From: UBA10646 sp046296295
GTDB lineage: Bacteria > Bacteroidota > Bacteroidia > Chitinophagales > Chitinophagaceae
Direction: 5' to 3'
NCBI GenBank assembly: GCA_046296295.1
Contig: JBKBLG010000001.1
Coordinates: 1-64,000 of the forward strand
Length of the DNA stretch: 64,000 nt
A program made the translations under genes and the position numbers. The notes under the pieces were generated by a model that was not told the DNA's origin, did not search any database, and was given only the letters and a program-made list of their open reading frames with translations. Below, piece after piece: positions 17,514 through 25,821 of the stretch (positions are counted from its first letter, which is position 1; every line of letters begins with the position of its first letter).

Positions 17514-18644
17514 TTAACGTGTGTACGCTTTTACCATAAATACGTAAGGCTCTAATTTCTGAATTTGTTGGGTACGCTGTGTATTGCGAATGGTAGATTT
17601 ACCGTAAGGTAGTTTTAAACTAGCAATACTTGTATCCTTATCCTTCAAGTATTGTACCATTTGGTATAAAGTTTTAGCCTTTACTGCAAATACAACCCCT
17701 GTTGCTTCTAATTGCTTGGTGCTAATGATACCAATTAACTCGCCATTATTATTGAATACAGGGCCGCCACTATTACCACGGTTCACATCAATAGCTATTT
17801 GACAGGTATTGCTATCGGCATCAATACCATTACGGCTTAACCCTGTTTTTGCACTTAGGTAACCCTGGTTGTACACAATTTCGTTTCTTGGGTATCCGAG
17901 GGTAAAAACAGTTTCACCCAAATCGGTATTTTTTTTCTGCAGCGTATAGGGTAGGGTGTTGGAAGAAGTAAAGTCGGCATCGTCAATTTTGAGGATGGCC
18001 AAGTCTTTATCGGCATCAATACTTACAATACGAGCTTTATATTCTTCGCCTTTATGGTTAATAACAGCAGCGAAATTGCTATTACCAATAACGTGAGCAT
18101 TGGTTATGATATATCCTTTAGGATCTATCATAAAACCAGAACCGCCACCCGTAATGGTGGCTTCAGCAGGAATTTTAGATTCTACAGCTCTGAGCTTATC
18201 GTTCTGATACTGTTGATTTTTTTTGAGCTTAGCCATTTCTGTGCCCAGCATTTGCAGTTGTTGGCGGCTTGCACTTGGGGCAAAGTATGCCACCAAACCA
18301 CTAATAGTAACTGCCACCAAACCAGCAATGCTCGCTGCAATTGCAGTAACACGCTTATAGCGATGAAATAATTGAATTACCTTACCTGCGGTAGAAACGG
18401 GCTTGCCATCGCTTATTTCTCCACGTTCTAATAAGCGATTATGGCTATCGTGCAAAGCATTTTTCAATGCTTTGGTACCTGCATAATCGTTTATTTGATG
18501 TAAGAACAGTTTATGTTCAACCACCATTTGATCTACCTCGGGGGTACTTTCTCGCAGTTGCTCAAACCAAGCCTTTTCTTCGGGCTGCATATCGCCGGCA
18601 AGGTATCGTTCAACTGCTTCCAATAGTAAAATATCATCCATCAC
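17514..18644 (-). CDS. Predicted anti-sigma domain fused to an HtrA-like serine protease
   Basis: This 376-aa protein has three parts. Residues 1-90 form a soluble helical N-terminus like Bacteroidota anti-sigma regions. One membrane helix lies at about 99-121. A trypsin-like HtrA domain lies at about 160-345, with catalytic His184 (T-N-A-H-V), Asp214 (K-D-L-A-I-L) and Ser292 (G-N-S-G-G-P). The expected topology puts the protease in the periplasm and the N-terminus in the cytoplasm next to its sigma factor. It has no PDZ domain. The gene overlaps the upstream ECF sigma gene by 4 bp, the usual sigma/anti-sigma arrangement. An exact repeat (17597-17609) encodes P-Y-G-K near its end. The anti-sigma role is inferred from position and layout. 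Confidence 0.8.
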   Translation of the reverse strand: MMDDILLLEAVERYLAGDMQPEEKAWFEQLRESTPEVDQMVVEHKLFLHQINDYAGTKALKNALHDSHNRLLERGEISDGKPVSTAGKVIQLFHRYKRVTAIAASIAGLVAVTISGLVAYFAPSASRQQLQMLGTEMAKLKKNQQYQNDKLRAVESKIPAEATITGGGSGFMIDPKGYIITNAHVIGNSNFAAVINHKGEEYKARIVSIDADKDLAILKIDDADFTSSNTLPYTLQKKNTDLGETVFTLGYPRNEIVYNQGYLSAKTGLSRNGIDADSNTCQIAIDVNRGNSGGPVFNNNGELIGIISTKQLEATGVVFAVKAKTLYQMVQYLKDKDTSIASLKLPYGKSTIRNTQRTQQIQKLEPYVFMVKAYTR

Positions 18645-19207
18645 TCACCAATATTATATTGTGCGAAAAAGAGCTTTTTCAGGCGCATCAGGCATTTGTA
18701 CTTTTGGTTTTTAGCATTATCGGCATTGGTATAACCGAAGCTCTCTGCAATTTCCAGCATCCCTTTTTTTTGCAGGTAAAAGGCTTCTAAAAGGCTCTTA
18801 CAGGGTTCTCCAAGGCTGCCAAGAGCTCGGTCCATTATGAGAAACTCTTGATTTTTTTTCTCTTGAATTTCAACATCATCTTCCACTGGAACCGTCTCTT
18901 CCAGGCTGTCACTCGCTGTAACATAGCGGCCCATTTGTTGAAGTCGCTTAAGCCAGAGGCGCCGGCATACGGAATATACATAGGTTTTAATTTGACAGGT
19001 TAATACAAAAGATTCGCTTCGTGCTTTTTCATACAGCGTAATCATAGCTTCCTGAAAAATATCCCTAGCATCGTCGTACGTGCCATTATTATTCAAGATG
19101 AAGGCTTGTACCATACCAAAGTTGTCTTTGTATAAGGTATCAATCGCCTTCGAATCGTTATGTGCCAAACCTCTTAATAAGAGTTGTTCGTTAGTATCAG
19201 CTTTCAC
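18641..19207 (-). CDS. ECF-family RNA polymerase sigma factor
   Basis: This 188-aa sigma-70 factor of the extracytoplasmic function group has region 2 at about 20-95 (D-A-R-D-I-F-Q-E-A, then I-K-T-Y-V-Y-S-V-C-R-R-L-W) and region 4 at about 125-180 with a helix-turn-helix. It would direct RNA polymerase to stress or nutrient promoters when released from its partner. The downstream gene, overlapping by 4 bp, supplies the likely membrane anti-sigma with a periplasmic protease domain. Confidence 0.85.
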   Translation of the reverse strand: MKADTNEQLLLRGLAHNDSKAIDTLYKDNFGMVQAFILNNNGTYDDARDIFQEAMITLYEKARSESFVLTCQIKTYVYSVCRRLWLKRLQQMGRYVTASDSLEETVPVEDDVEIQEKKNQEFLIMDRALGSLGEPCKSLLEAFYLQKKGMLEIAESFGYTNADNAKNQKYKCLMRLKKLFFAQYNIGE

Positions 19208-19349
19208 CTTGCAAATATTAATACCTGAGTGTTTTAAAAGTAACCCAAGAAGGTTGCCAAAAAAAAATTGAAAGAAATATTTTACCGTAAGGTTACCTTT
19301 TTACAATAGCGGTATAAATAGCAAATTCACAACAAAAAATTTACTTCAA

Positions 19350-19538
19350 ATGAAAAAGTTATTATTCATTTTGGCCATTGGTGCCTTCGCTGCTTGCGGT
19401 TCTGGTGAAAATAAAGATGCTGCTGCTGATTCAACTGTAGTAACTGCTGACTCAACTGTAGCTCCTGCTGCTGATTCAACTGTAGCTCCTGCTGATAGCA
19501 CTGCTAAGCCTGCTGATAGCACTGCCGCTGCTCACTAA
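19350..19538 (+). CDS. Small Ala/Asp/Ser/Thr-rich lipoprotein
   Basis: This 62-aa protein has a lipoprotein signal peptide with lipobox A-F-A-A-C (Cys16). The mature part is only about 46 residues and is almost wholly made of imperfect repeats of the form A-D-S-T-x-x-A-P. It should be a disordered, acidic, membrane-anchored peptide. No function is recognised. It is a monocistronic + strand gene with its own terminator, opposite the ECF sigma gene; a near-exact repeat (19281-19292) lies in the shared upstream region. Confidence 0.7.
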   Translation: MKKLLFILAIGAFAACGSGENKDAAADSTVVTADSTVAPAADSTVAPADSTAKPADSTAAAH

Positions 19539-19641
19539 TCACTGCAACGTTGATTACTATACCAATCAAATTATCTTGCTTGTCGGGTAACTGATTTGAA
19601 TTTCAACGAAAAATTTTCATATGGCAAGCAATCGTTAGAGG

Positions 19642-19672
19642 CCACGCTCAGTAATGAGTGTGGTTTTCTTTT
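19642..19672 (+). terminator. Terminator after the small lipoprotein gene
   Basis: A 9-bp stem (19642-19650 with 19655-19663, one wobble pair) and the loop GTAA are followed by TTTTCTTTT. Confidence 0.8.
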
Positions 19673-19673
19673 G

Positions 19674-19702
19674 CCCGTAAGGCCATATACCTTGCGGTAA
19701 AT
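19674..19702. repeat. Half copy plus variant copy of the dispersed repeat, inverted
   Basis: A partial copy (CCCGTAAGG from 19674) faces a one-mismatch full copy (CCTTGCGGTAAAT, 19690-19702). The facing 8-mers can pair, with one G-T wobble, around a 7-nt loop. The pair sits exactly between two terminators. Confidence 0.7.
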
Positions 19703-19703
19703 A

Positions 19704-19730
19704 AAAAAGTGGTTTTTAAAACCACTTTTT
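19704..19730 (-). terminator. Palindromic terminator overlapping the corA stop codon
   Basis: Thirteen-base arms (19704-19716 and 19718-19730) are perfectly complementary around a single T. The last codons of corA (K-K-W-F) and its TAA (19718-19716) lie inside the hairpin, which then runs into a T-run on the minus strand. Confidence 0.7.
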
Positions 19731-20654
19731 CTTTAGAAAGTACCAACCAATTAAAAAAGATATGATCAGTGAGAGCATCACTGGAATGTAAAATGCATGC
19801 TGGCTGTGCTGGTATGGTATTTCAACATTCATACCATAAATACTGGTTACCAAAATGGGTAATGATAGTATGATGGTGATGCTGGTGAGCCGCTTCATTA
19901 CATTATTTAAGTTATTACTAATAATGCTGGCAAATGCATCCATAGTACTACTTAAGATGTTGGTGTAAATATTAGCCATTTCTAGCGCCTGACTGGTATC
20001 TACAATTAAATCTTGTAGAAATTCTCTTTCTTCTTCGTTTAGCGATAAGAAGTTGGTACGTTCCATTTTCATCATGAGCATCTCGTTGCTACGCAATGCG
20101 GTAACGAAATACACCAAACTTTTTTGTATACGCATTAGGTTGAGTAACTCCTCATTTCGGTTACTATCGTATAACTTTTGCTCGTAGAGGTTACGTTGAT
20201 GATTAATTTCTTTCAAATAATCTAAAAAATTGGTGACAACTTTCTCGAAAATTTTCAGCACCATCATATTACGCTTATCGGGATGCCTGCGTTCAAAAGT
20301 GTTCAAAAACTTTTTGATGGCACCATTATCGAAACTGTTAACTGTTACAATTTGATTGTGTGTAAGAATAATACAGATGGGAATGGTAATGTAATAAGCA
20401 TCGCTATCATTGAAAGAGTTATTTTCGGCTGGAGTTTTAATAACAATGAATTTCACATTGTCTTCAAGCTCAAAACGAGGACGCTCATCAATATCTAAAG
20501 AATCTCTAAGAAACTCAATAGGAATATCCAGCGATTTACTTAATTCTACGAATTCTTCTTCCTTAAATGGAGGAACTAGATTCACCCAAGTGCCATTCTC
20601 AGGTTTGTCTATTTCAACGGTCTGGTGGTTAACATTTTTGAAATATTGTATCAT
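19716..20654 (-). CDS. corA: CorA-family magnesium/divalent cation channel
   Basis: This 312-aa protein of the CorA family carries Mg2+ (or Co2+/Ni2+) across the inner membrane as a homopentamer. A large cytoplasmic N-terminal domain is followed by a long helix and two C-terminal membrane helices. The selectivity motif Y-G-M-N ends the first membrane helix at about 271-274. The C-terminus is basic (L-K-K-K-W-F) as in the family. Its stop codon is buried in the terminator hairpin. It is a single-gene unit. Confidence 0.88.
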   Translation of the reverse strand: MIQYFKNVNHQTVEIDKPENGTWVNLVPPFKEEEFVELSKSLDIPIEFLRDSLDIDERPRFELEDNVKFIVIKTPAENNSFNDSDAYYITIPICIILTHNQIVTVNSFDNGAIKKFLNTFERRHPDKRNMMVLKIFEKVVTNFLDYLKEINHQRNLYEQKLYDSNRNEELLNLMRIQKSLVYFVTALRSNEMLMMKMERTNFLSLNEEEREFLQDLIVDTSQALEMANIYTNILSSTMDAFASIISNNLNNVMKRLTSITIILSLPILVTSIYGMNVEIPYQHSQHAFYIPVMLSLIISFLIGWYFLKKKWF

Positions 20655-20717
20655 AGATTACCCGTTGATTTTCATGAAGCAAAGTTAGTGTGCCAATGTT
20701 AGCAGAATGTCAATTCA

Positions 20718-21131
20718 TCATGCGTCGAATTCTCCGATAGGCTTTACTTTCAATTTCGGTAAAAAACTCATTACCATAGCAACAAAGCTCATTACCGACT
20801 GCAAATACAGAGGCCATTTGGCATCAGGACAAATTCCCTCCCTGCAACCACTGAATAACATTACTAGATACAAACTGTAAGAAAACAAGATAGTGGTTGT
20901 AAAAAAGTTGATACGCTTTGCCCAAACTTTAGGAACGATAAACAAAATGGTACATATACTTCCCAAAATGGCAATGAGTTTGGCTGGCTTACCTAAATTA
21001 AGTTGTTCGCTAACCTTACCTTGTATACCACTTACAGTAACATCAACACCAGGTATATAACTCCACGGTAAGAAGCAAAGTGCAAACATGGCTACGAGTG
21101 CTACAATACCAATTGATTGAGCGTGTTTCAT
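20718..21131 (-). CDS. Four-helix membrane protein of unknown function
   Basis: This 137-aa protein has about four membrane helices (roughly 6-23, 50-67, 75-93 and 106-124) and a loop with C-R-E-G-I-C-P that contains two cysteines. I do not recognise a family. It has its own ATG at 21131 and lies downstream of tRNA-Cys on the same strand, but the tRNA terminator separates them. Confidence 0.6.
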   Translation of the reverse strand: MKHAQSIGIVALVAMFALCFLPWSYIPGVDVTVSGIQGKVSEQLNLGKPAKLIAILGSICTILFIVPKVWAKRINFFTTTILFSYSLYLVMLFSGCREGICPDAKWPLYLQSVMSFVAMVMSFLPKLKVKPIGEFDA

Positions 21132-21155
21132 GGCATATCATTTACCTAGTGTTAC

Positions 21156-21180
21156 AAAAAAACCGCCTTTGAAGGCGGTT
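21156..21180 (-). terminator. Terminator after tRNA-Cys
   Basis: Nine-base arms AACCGCCTT (21161-21169) and AAGGCGGTT (21172-21180) pair perfectly. On the minus strand they are followed by a run of seven T. It lies just beyond the tRNA-Cys 3' end. Confidence 0.85.
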
Positions 21181-21186
21181 CGAAAG

Positions 21187-21260
21187 TGGAGGTCCCGAGC
21201 GGATTCGAACCGCTGTAGAAGCTTTTGCAGAGCTCTGCCTAGCCACTCGGCCACAGGACC
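21187..21260 (-). tRNA. tRNA-Cys (GCA)
   Basis: On the minus strand the sequence folds as a cloverleaf. The acceptor GGTCCTG pairs with CGGGACC (one wobble), the D stem is GCCG-type, the anticodon loop is CTGCAAA with anticodon GCA, and the T arm contains GGTTCGAATCC. The discriminator base is T, as expected for tRNA-Cys, and CCA is encoded in the DNA (21189-21187). Confidence 0.93.
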
Positions 21261-21280
21261 GTTACCTCGTTTGAGGGTTG

Positions 21281-21288
21281 CAAAAATA
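21281..21288 (-). promoter_or_regulatory. Likely -7 box for tRNA-Cys
   Basis: TATTTTTG on the minus strand matches the Bacteroidota -7 consensus TAnnTTTG, 20 bases before the tRNA 5' end. A TTTG occurs upstream (21307-21304), but with only 15 bp between the boxes, so the -33 assignment is weak. Confidence 0.5.
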
Positions 21289-21357
21289 AGGGGATTTCAT
21301 TCACAAATACCTACCGATATTTGCTTTTTCTAAAAAACTTTTTACAAACCCTTGCAT

Positions 21358-22233
21358 ATGAAAAGAATTGCAGAAAGTGAGTTAATCATTAATAATAGAG
21401 GTGCTGTGTACCACCTCGATGTTAGGCCCGAAGAGCTAGCAACAACCATTATTACAGTAGGCGACCCTCAAAGAGTAAAGGAGGTTTCTAAACATTTCGA
21501 CCATATTGAACATCAATGTGAACACCGCGAGTTTATTACACACACGGGCTATGTTGGTAAAAAACGGATTAGTTGTGTTGCTACTGGTATTGGACCAGAC
21601 AATATTGATATTGTTTTGAACGAGTTAGATGCACTTGTTAATATTGACTTTGAAACCCGCACTATCAAGCCACAATTAACGCAACTCAATATCATTCGCA
21701 TTGGCACAAGCGGATCACTACAAGCCGATATTCCGGTAGAGGGATTCGTTGCCAGTACCCATGGCTTAGGCTTAGACAATCTATTGAATTTTTATCGTTT
21801 TCAACAAAGCGATGAAGAAAATGCTATTCTTCAACATTTTGTAACACATACCCAACTGGGGGGTACCATAACACACCCTTACATTGCAACTGCCGGTGCA
21901 AGTGTGTTAAAGCACTTTGTAGAAGGTTTCTATCATGGCATTACAGTTACATGTCCGGGCTTTTATGGCCCACAAGGCAGGGTATTACGGTTAGGAATTG
22001 CACAGCCCGATTTAATAAATATGCTAACCAGCTTTAGCTATGGCAACCATCGTATCAGCAATTTTGAAATGGAAACTAGTGCAATATATGGTTTAGGTAA
22101 GTTACTGGGGCATCAGTGCCTAAGCTTAAATTGCATTGTAGCCAACCGTGTACGCCAAGAGTTTGCAAAAGATGCTGCCGGAGCAGTAGAAAAATTAATT
22201 GTAAAAGCACTCGGAATTATAGAACACATTTAA
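21358..22233 (+). CDS. Nucleoside phosphorylase (uridine/purine phosphorylase family)
   Basis: This protein of about 291 aa belongs to the PNP/UDP phosphorylase family, which splits a nucleoside with phosphate into a base and ribose-1-phosphate in nucleoside salvage. Visible features are V-G-D-P-Q-R-V near the start, A-T-G-I-G-P-D-N, R-I-G-T-S-G-S-L and the late substrate segment F-E-M-E-T-S-A-I-Y. The last is the uridine/purine phosphorylase ribose-binding motif. The frame opens with TTG at 21352, but the ATG two codons later is a better start. dapF follows after 14 bp. Confidence 0.88.
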   Translation: MKRIAESELIINNRGAVYHLDVRPEELATTIITVGDPQRVKEVSKHFDHIEHQCEHREFITHTGYVGKKRISCVATGIGPDNIDIVLNELDALVNIDFETRTIKPQLTQLNIIRIGTSGSLQADIPVEGFVASTHGLGLDNLLNFYRFQQSDEENAILQHFVTHTQLGGTITHPYIATAGASVLKHFVEGFYHGITVTCPGFYGPQGRVLRLGIAQPDLINMLTSFSYGNHRISNFEMETSAIYGLGKLLGHQCLSLNCIVANRVRQEFAKDAAGAVEKLIVKALGIIEHI

Positions 22234-22247
22234 TCATTTGCGTAAGC

Positions 22248-23030
22248 ATGCAATTTCATAAATATCAAGGCACAGGTAACGATTTTGTTATTATAGATAA
22301 TCGTGAGGGCAGTATTCAATTATCAAATGATCAAGTTGCTTTTTTATGCAACCGAAAGTTTGGTATTGGTGCCGACGGCCTAATGCTACTACAAAATAAA
22401 GCTGGATACGATTTTGAAATGGTGTATTACAATAGCGATGGCAAGCCAAGCACCATGTGTGGCAACGGTGGCCGCTGCTTAGTTAAGTATGCTTACGAAG
22501 TGGCTGGCTTCAACAAAAAAGAATATCATTTGTTAGCTACTGATGGACCTCATAAGGCCAACATAGACCTTGATGGTTGGGTGAACTTACGAATGATTGA
22601 CGTTTCATTGATTCAAAACGATGGTAACGATAGTGTTTTAAATACCGGCAGCCCGCATTTAGTAAAAATTGTTGACGATGTTGCCAACTACGATGTGGTA
22701 AGGGTTGGTAAGCTCATTCGATATTCCGAAAAATATGCCCAAGAGGGTATTAACGTGAACTTTGTGGAGCGCCTTAGCGACGATCATATTTATGTTCGTA
22801 CTTACGAACGTGGTGTAGAAAATGAAACTTTGAGTTGCGGCACTGGTGTTACAGCATCGGCCTTGGTAATGTGGCATAACGACCGTGGCTTTAACAGGGT
22901 AGAAGTAACCACTCCCGGAGGCAACCTTGCAGTTGAATTTGACCGAACAGATGAGTATAGTTTCAATAATATTTGGCTTTGCGGGCCGGCAATACAAGTA
23001 TTTGCAGGCACAATTCAACTTAATAAATAA
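22248..23030 (+). CDS. dapF: Diaminopimelate epimerase
   Basis: This 260-aa enzyme interconverts LL- and meso-diaminopimelate for lysine and peptidoglycan synthesis. The N-terminus F-H-K-Y-Q-G-T-G-N-D-F is typical. The two catalytic cysteines are present: Cys71 in T-M-C-G-N-G-G-R-C and Cys197 in L-S-C-G-T-G-V-T. The reading frame is open far upstream (to 22116) because it overlaps the phosphorylase gene; the ATG at 22248, 14 bp after that gene, gives the normal N-terminus. Confidence 0.95.
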   Translation: MQFHKYQGTGNDFVIIDNREGSIQLSNDQVAFLCNRKFGIGADGLMLLQNKAGYDFEMVYYNSDGKPSTMCGNGGRCLVKYAYEVAGFNKKEYHLLATDGPHKANIDLDGWVNLRMIDVSLIQNDGNDSVLNTGSPHLVKIVDDVANYDVVRVGKLIRYSEKYAQEGINVNFVERLSDDHIYVRTYERGVENETLSCGTGVTASALVMWHNDRGFNRVEVTTPGGNLAVEFDRTDEYSFNNIWLCGPAIQVFAGTIQLNK

Positions 23031-23058
23031 AAAAAGCAGCCACAAGTGCTGCTTTTTT
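23031..23058. terminator. Terminator after dapF
   Basis: Perfect arms AAAAAGCAGC (23031-23040) and GCTGCTTTTT (23048-23057) surround a 7-nt loop, right after the dapF stop. Confidence 0.88.
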
Positions 23059-23353
23059 ATTGCAGGCACCTTTCGGTAAATATTGTTACGAATGCCACCT
23101 AAAATAACTAGATGCTTGTAAAAAAATCAATACAACCTAATAATGTTCGTTGTACACCAACCTAGCCATTTACCGTAAGGTGAACATAATAACCATTTAA
23201 AATGCCGATACCTTCAAGGCCAAGGGTAGCTATGAGGATAAATAAGCAGTACATTTGCAGCCCCTAATAAATATCCACTTTATGAGGGTAAATGAATTTT
23301 CTTTGCTTTATTGCAAATATTAGAACAACCTCAACGAAAAGCGATACAATACT
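23059..23353. other. Intergenic region before parA with two facing repeat copies
   Basis: This 295-bp stretch has no gene. It holds a variant copy of the dispersed repeat (23069-23081, reverse) and an exact copy (23168-23180, forward) about 87 bp apart. A TACATTTG at 23250-23257 matches the -7 consensus and may be the parA promoter, although no clear -33 box is seen. Confidence 0.6.
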
Positions 23354-24154
23354 ATGGCAAGAATTATAGGCATAGCCAACCAAAAAGGTGGTGTTGGTAA
23401 AACCACATCGGCCATTAACTTGGCTGCCAGCTTTGCGGTACTTGAATACAAAACACTGCTGGTCGATGCCGACCCGCAAGCTAATAGTACCACGGGTATT
23501 GGCTTCGATCTTCATAATATTACCAGCAGCTTGTACGATTGTATGGTGAATGGTACGCCTGCAAAGGAAGTAATTTTAAAAAGCGATATTCCTAATTTAG
23601 ATCTTATTCCTTCGCATATTGATTTGGTGGGTGCAGAAATTGAAATGATTAACTACCCCAACCGCGAAAGTGTAATGAAGGGTATTTTAGAACCCATTGC
23701 CGATAATTACGATTTTATCATCATAGATTGCAGCCCTAGTTTAGGTTTAATTACCGTAAATGCCTTGGTAGCAGCACATAGTGTAGCTATTCCGGTGCAA
23801 TGTGAGTTTTTCGCATTAGAAGGTTTAGGAAAACTATTGAATACCGTTAAAATTGTACAAAGCAGGTTAAATCCTAATTTGCAAATTGAAGGTATTTTAA
23901 TGACTATGTACGATGGTCGCTTACGTTTGAGCAATCAAGTAGTTAGCGAAGTACGCCGCCATTTCGATGAATTGGTATTCAACACTATAGTACACAGAAA
24001 CACCCGTTTAAGTGAGGCACCTAGCTTAGGTAAGCCTGTAGTTTTATACGATGCAGAAAGTAAAGGTGCTATTAACTACCTCAATTTGGCGAAAGAAATC
24101 TTGCAAAAAAATAATCTCACTAAAATCACACAAGAAGAAAGAGTAATAGAGTAG
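23354..24154 (+). CDS. parA: ParA/Soj chromosome-partitioning ATPase
   Basis: This 266-aa ParA-type ATPase moves ParB-bound origin DNA. It has the deviant Walker A K-G-G-V-G-K-T-T at about 10-17, D-A-D-P-Q-A-N-S-T-T-G and the Walker B region I-I-I-D-C-S-P-S-L-G-L. A chromosomal role is suggested by the following parB, DUF5683 and dapB genes, a common Bacteroidota order. The origin of replication may be within some tens of kb but is not visible here. Confidence 0.93.
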   Translation: MARIIGIANQKGGVGKTTSAINLAASFAVLEYKTLLVDADPQANSTTGIGFDLHNITSSLYDCMVNGTPAKEVILKSDIPNLDLIPSHIDLVGAEIEMINYPNRESVMKGILEPIADNYDFIIIDCSPSLGLITVNALVAAHSVAIPVQCEFFALEGLGKLLNTVKIVQSRLNPNLQIEGILMTMYDGRLRLSNQVVSEVRRHFDELVFNTIVHRNTRLSEAPSLGKPVVLYDAESKGAINYLNLAKEILQKNNLTKITQEERVIE

Positions 24155-24173
24155 TGTTATCACTGCTATTTTC

Positions 24174-24186
24174 ATTTACCGTAAGG
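24174..24186 (+). repeat. Exact dispersed repeat between parA and parB
   Basis: An exact ATTTACCGTAAGG copy, followed by TA, lies in the 60-bp gap between parA and parB. It does not resemble parS, which is a 16-bp GTTTCACGTGAAAC-like palindrome. Confidence 0.9.
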
Positions 24187-24214
24187 TATTTCTAATAGTG
24201 TTACAAATTAGTAT

Positions 24215-25138
24215 ATGGCAAAGTCGAACACGGGCAATAAAGAACTTTTAGGCAAGGGTATTCGTAGCTTATTGCAGAATATCAATGAAGATTTAAAAAC
24301 TACTGAGGGTAACTTAAAGCCTCAAGTGGTAGAGCAAACTACAAGCGTAATGCGTATTGCGTTAGCCGATATTCAGGTGAATCCTAAAAATCCGCGTCGC
24401 GATTTTGATGAAACTGCCCTGAACGAACTAGCTGCTAGTATTAAAATACACGATATTATTCAGCCGCTTACCGTAAGTAAGTTGGCTAATGGCAAATATC
24501 AATTGATTGCAGGCGAACGCCGTTTTAGAGCTAGCAAAATTGCAGGCCTTACCGATGTGCCCGCCTATATACGTGCTACTAACGACCAGCAATTACTTGA
24601 ACTTGCCTTACTTGAAAACTTACAACGTGAAGACTTAAACGCAATAGAAGTTGCTTTGAGTTATAAACGTATGATGGAAGAACTAAGTTATACACAAGAG
24701 CAAGTTGCCGAACGAATGGGCAAAGAACGTAGTACTATTACCAACTACTTGCGATTGCTCAAATTGCCACCAGATATTCAGCTTGCTGTGCGTAAAAATA
24801 GTATTAGCATGGGCCATGCACGGGCTTTAATTAATCTCGAAAATGTTGACGCACAACTATACATTTTTAAAGAAGTTACCGAAAAAGGGCTCAACGTTCG
24901 CCAAACAGAAGATTTAGTTCGTAAGCAAGCAGCAATAAAAGAGCAGGCTGTTAAACCTACCACAAAAGCAGAGCTTCCACCGGCATTCAAACGCATAGAA
25001 GATAACTTAGCATCGCATTTTGGTACAAAAGTTCGCCTGCAACACAGCAAATCGGGCAACGGAAGTATCACACTAGAGTATTACAGTTTACAAGAGCTCA
25101 ATAAAATCTTGGAACTACTTAATGTTAACGTAAGCTAA
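24215..25138 (+). CDS. parB: ParB-family chromosome-partitioning protein
   Basis: This 307-aa ParB binds parS sites, spreads along DNA as a CTP-dependent clamp and works with ParA. The ParB/Srx domain has N-P-R-R-D-F-D near residue 66 and the catalytic segment A-G-E-R-R-F-R-A. A helix-turn-helix follows (T-Q-E-Q-V-A-E-R-M-G-K-E-R-S-T-I-T-N-Y-L-R), then a C-terminal dimer domain. It sits 60 bp after parA. Confidence 0.94.
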   Translation: MAKSNTGNKELLGKGIRSLLQNINEDLKTTEGNLKPQVVEQTTSVMRIALADIQVNPKNPRRDFDETALNELAASIKIHDIIQPLTVSKLANGKYQLIAGERRFRASKIAGLTDVPAYIRATNDQQLLELALLENLQREDLNAIEVALSYKRMMEELSYTQEQVAERMGKERSTITNYLRLLKLPPDIQLAVRKNSISMGHARALINLENVDAQLYIFKEVTEKGLNVRQTEDLVRKQAAIKEQAVKPTTKAELPPAFKRIEDNLASHFGTKVRLQHSKSGNGSITLEYYSLQELNKILELLNVNVS

Positions 25139-25144
25139 TAGTTC

Positions 25145-25813
25145 ATGCAGCAGTTCAAGTTCGTGTTTTTGATAATGGTATTGCTAGGGAGTTACCTTGT
25201 GGTAAATGCGCAACGTAGTAGCAAAACCAGCTTAACAGAACAACAACTGTTTATTAAAGATTCGGCAAGCCAACAAAAAACTAGCACCAACGTTGCTCCG
25301 CCAAAAAAAGAATCACTGGTTCTAAAACATAGTCCACGCAAGGCAGCTATACGCAGTGCCATTTTGCCCGGTTGGGGGCAAGCCTATAACCGTGAATATT
25401 GGAAGCTACCAATTGTATATGGTGCTTTAGCCATACCTACAGCCACCTTTTTGTACAACAACACTTGGTATCGCAAATCTAGAGATGCATTTAACATTCG
25501 TGTTAGCAACGATACTAGCCGCTTTAGCGAAATAGATCCTAAACTGCAGGGGTTAAGCGTTAATAGTTTACAATTTTATCGCAACACCTTCCGACAGGAT
25601 AGAGATTATTCTGTACTATGGTTCGTAATTGTTTGGGCCTTAAACATAGTAGATGCAACCGTATTCGCACACCTCAAAGAATTTGATGTAAGCGACGATT
25701 TAAGCTTACGCATACAACCACAAATCAATCAATTTAGAACACCCTCACTTGGGCTTGTACTAACACCTAAAAACAAAGCCGGCCAACCACGCATACAGTT
25801 GCCGGCACGTTAA
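25145..25813 (+). CDS. DUF5683 family protein
   Basis: This 222-aa protein has an N-terminal signal sequence (to about V-V-N-A-Q) and the DUF5683 core, with S-A-I-L-P-G-W-G-Q-A-Y-N-R-E-Y-W-K-L-P and a predicted membrane helix near 150. Its function is unknown. The gene starts 6 bp after parB and ends next to dapB, so it is part of that transcript. The signal-peptide codons contain a degenerate repeat copy (25195-25207). Confidence 0.8.
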   Translation: MQQFKFVFLIMVLLGSYLVVNAQRSSKTSLTEQQLFIKDSASQQKTSTNVAPPKKESLVLKHSPRKAAIRSAILPGWGQAYNREYWKLPIVYGALAIPTATFLYNNTWYRKSRDAFNIRVSNDTSRFSEIDPKLQGLSVNSLQFYRNTFRQDRDYSVLWFVIVWALNIVDATVFAHLKEFDVSDDLSLRIQPQINQFRTPSLGLVLTPKNKAGQPRIQLPAR

Positions 25814-25821
25814 CATTGTAT

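Noticed and set aside
22116..22247. An N-terminal extension of dapF
   Set aside because: It overlaps the phosphorylase gene and is not like DapF; the ATG at 22248 gives the normal start.
24174..24186. The 13-mer as a ParB binding site (parS)
   Set aside because: It differs from the conserved parS palindrome and occurs far too often and evenly across the window.
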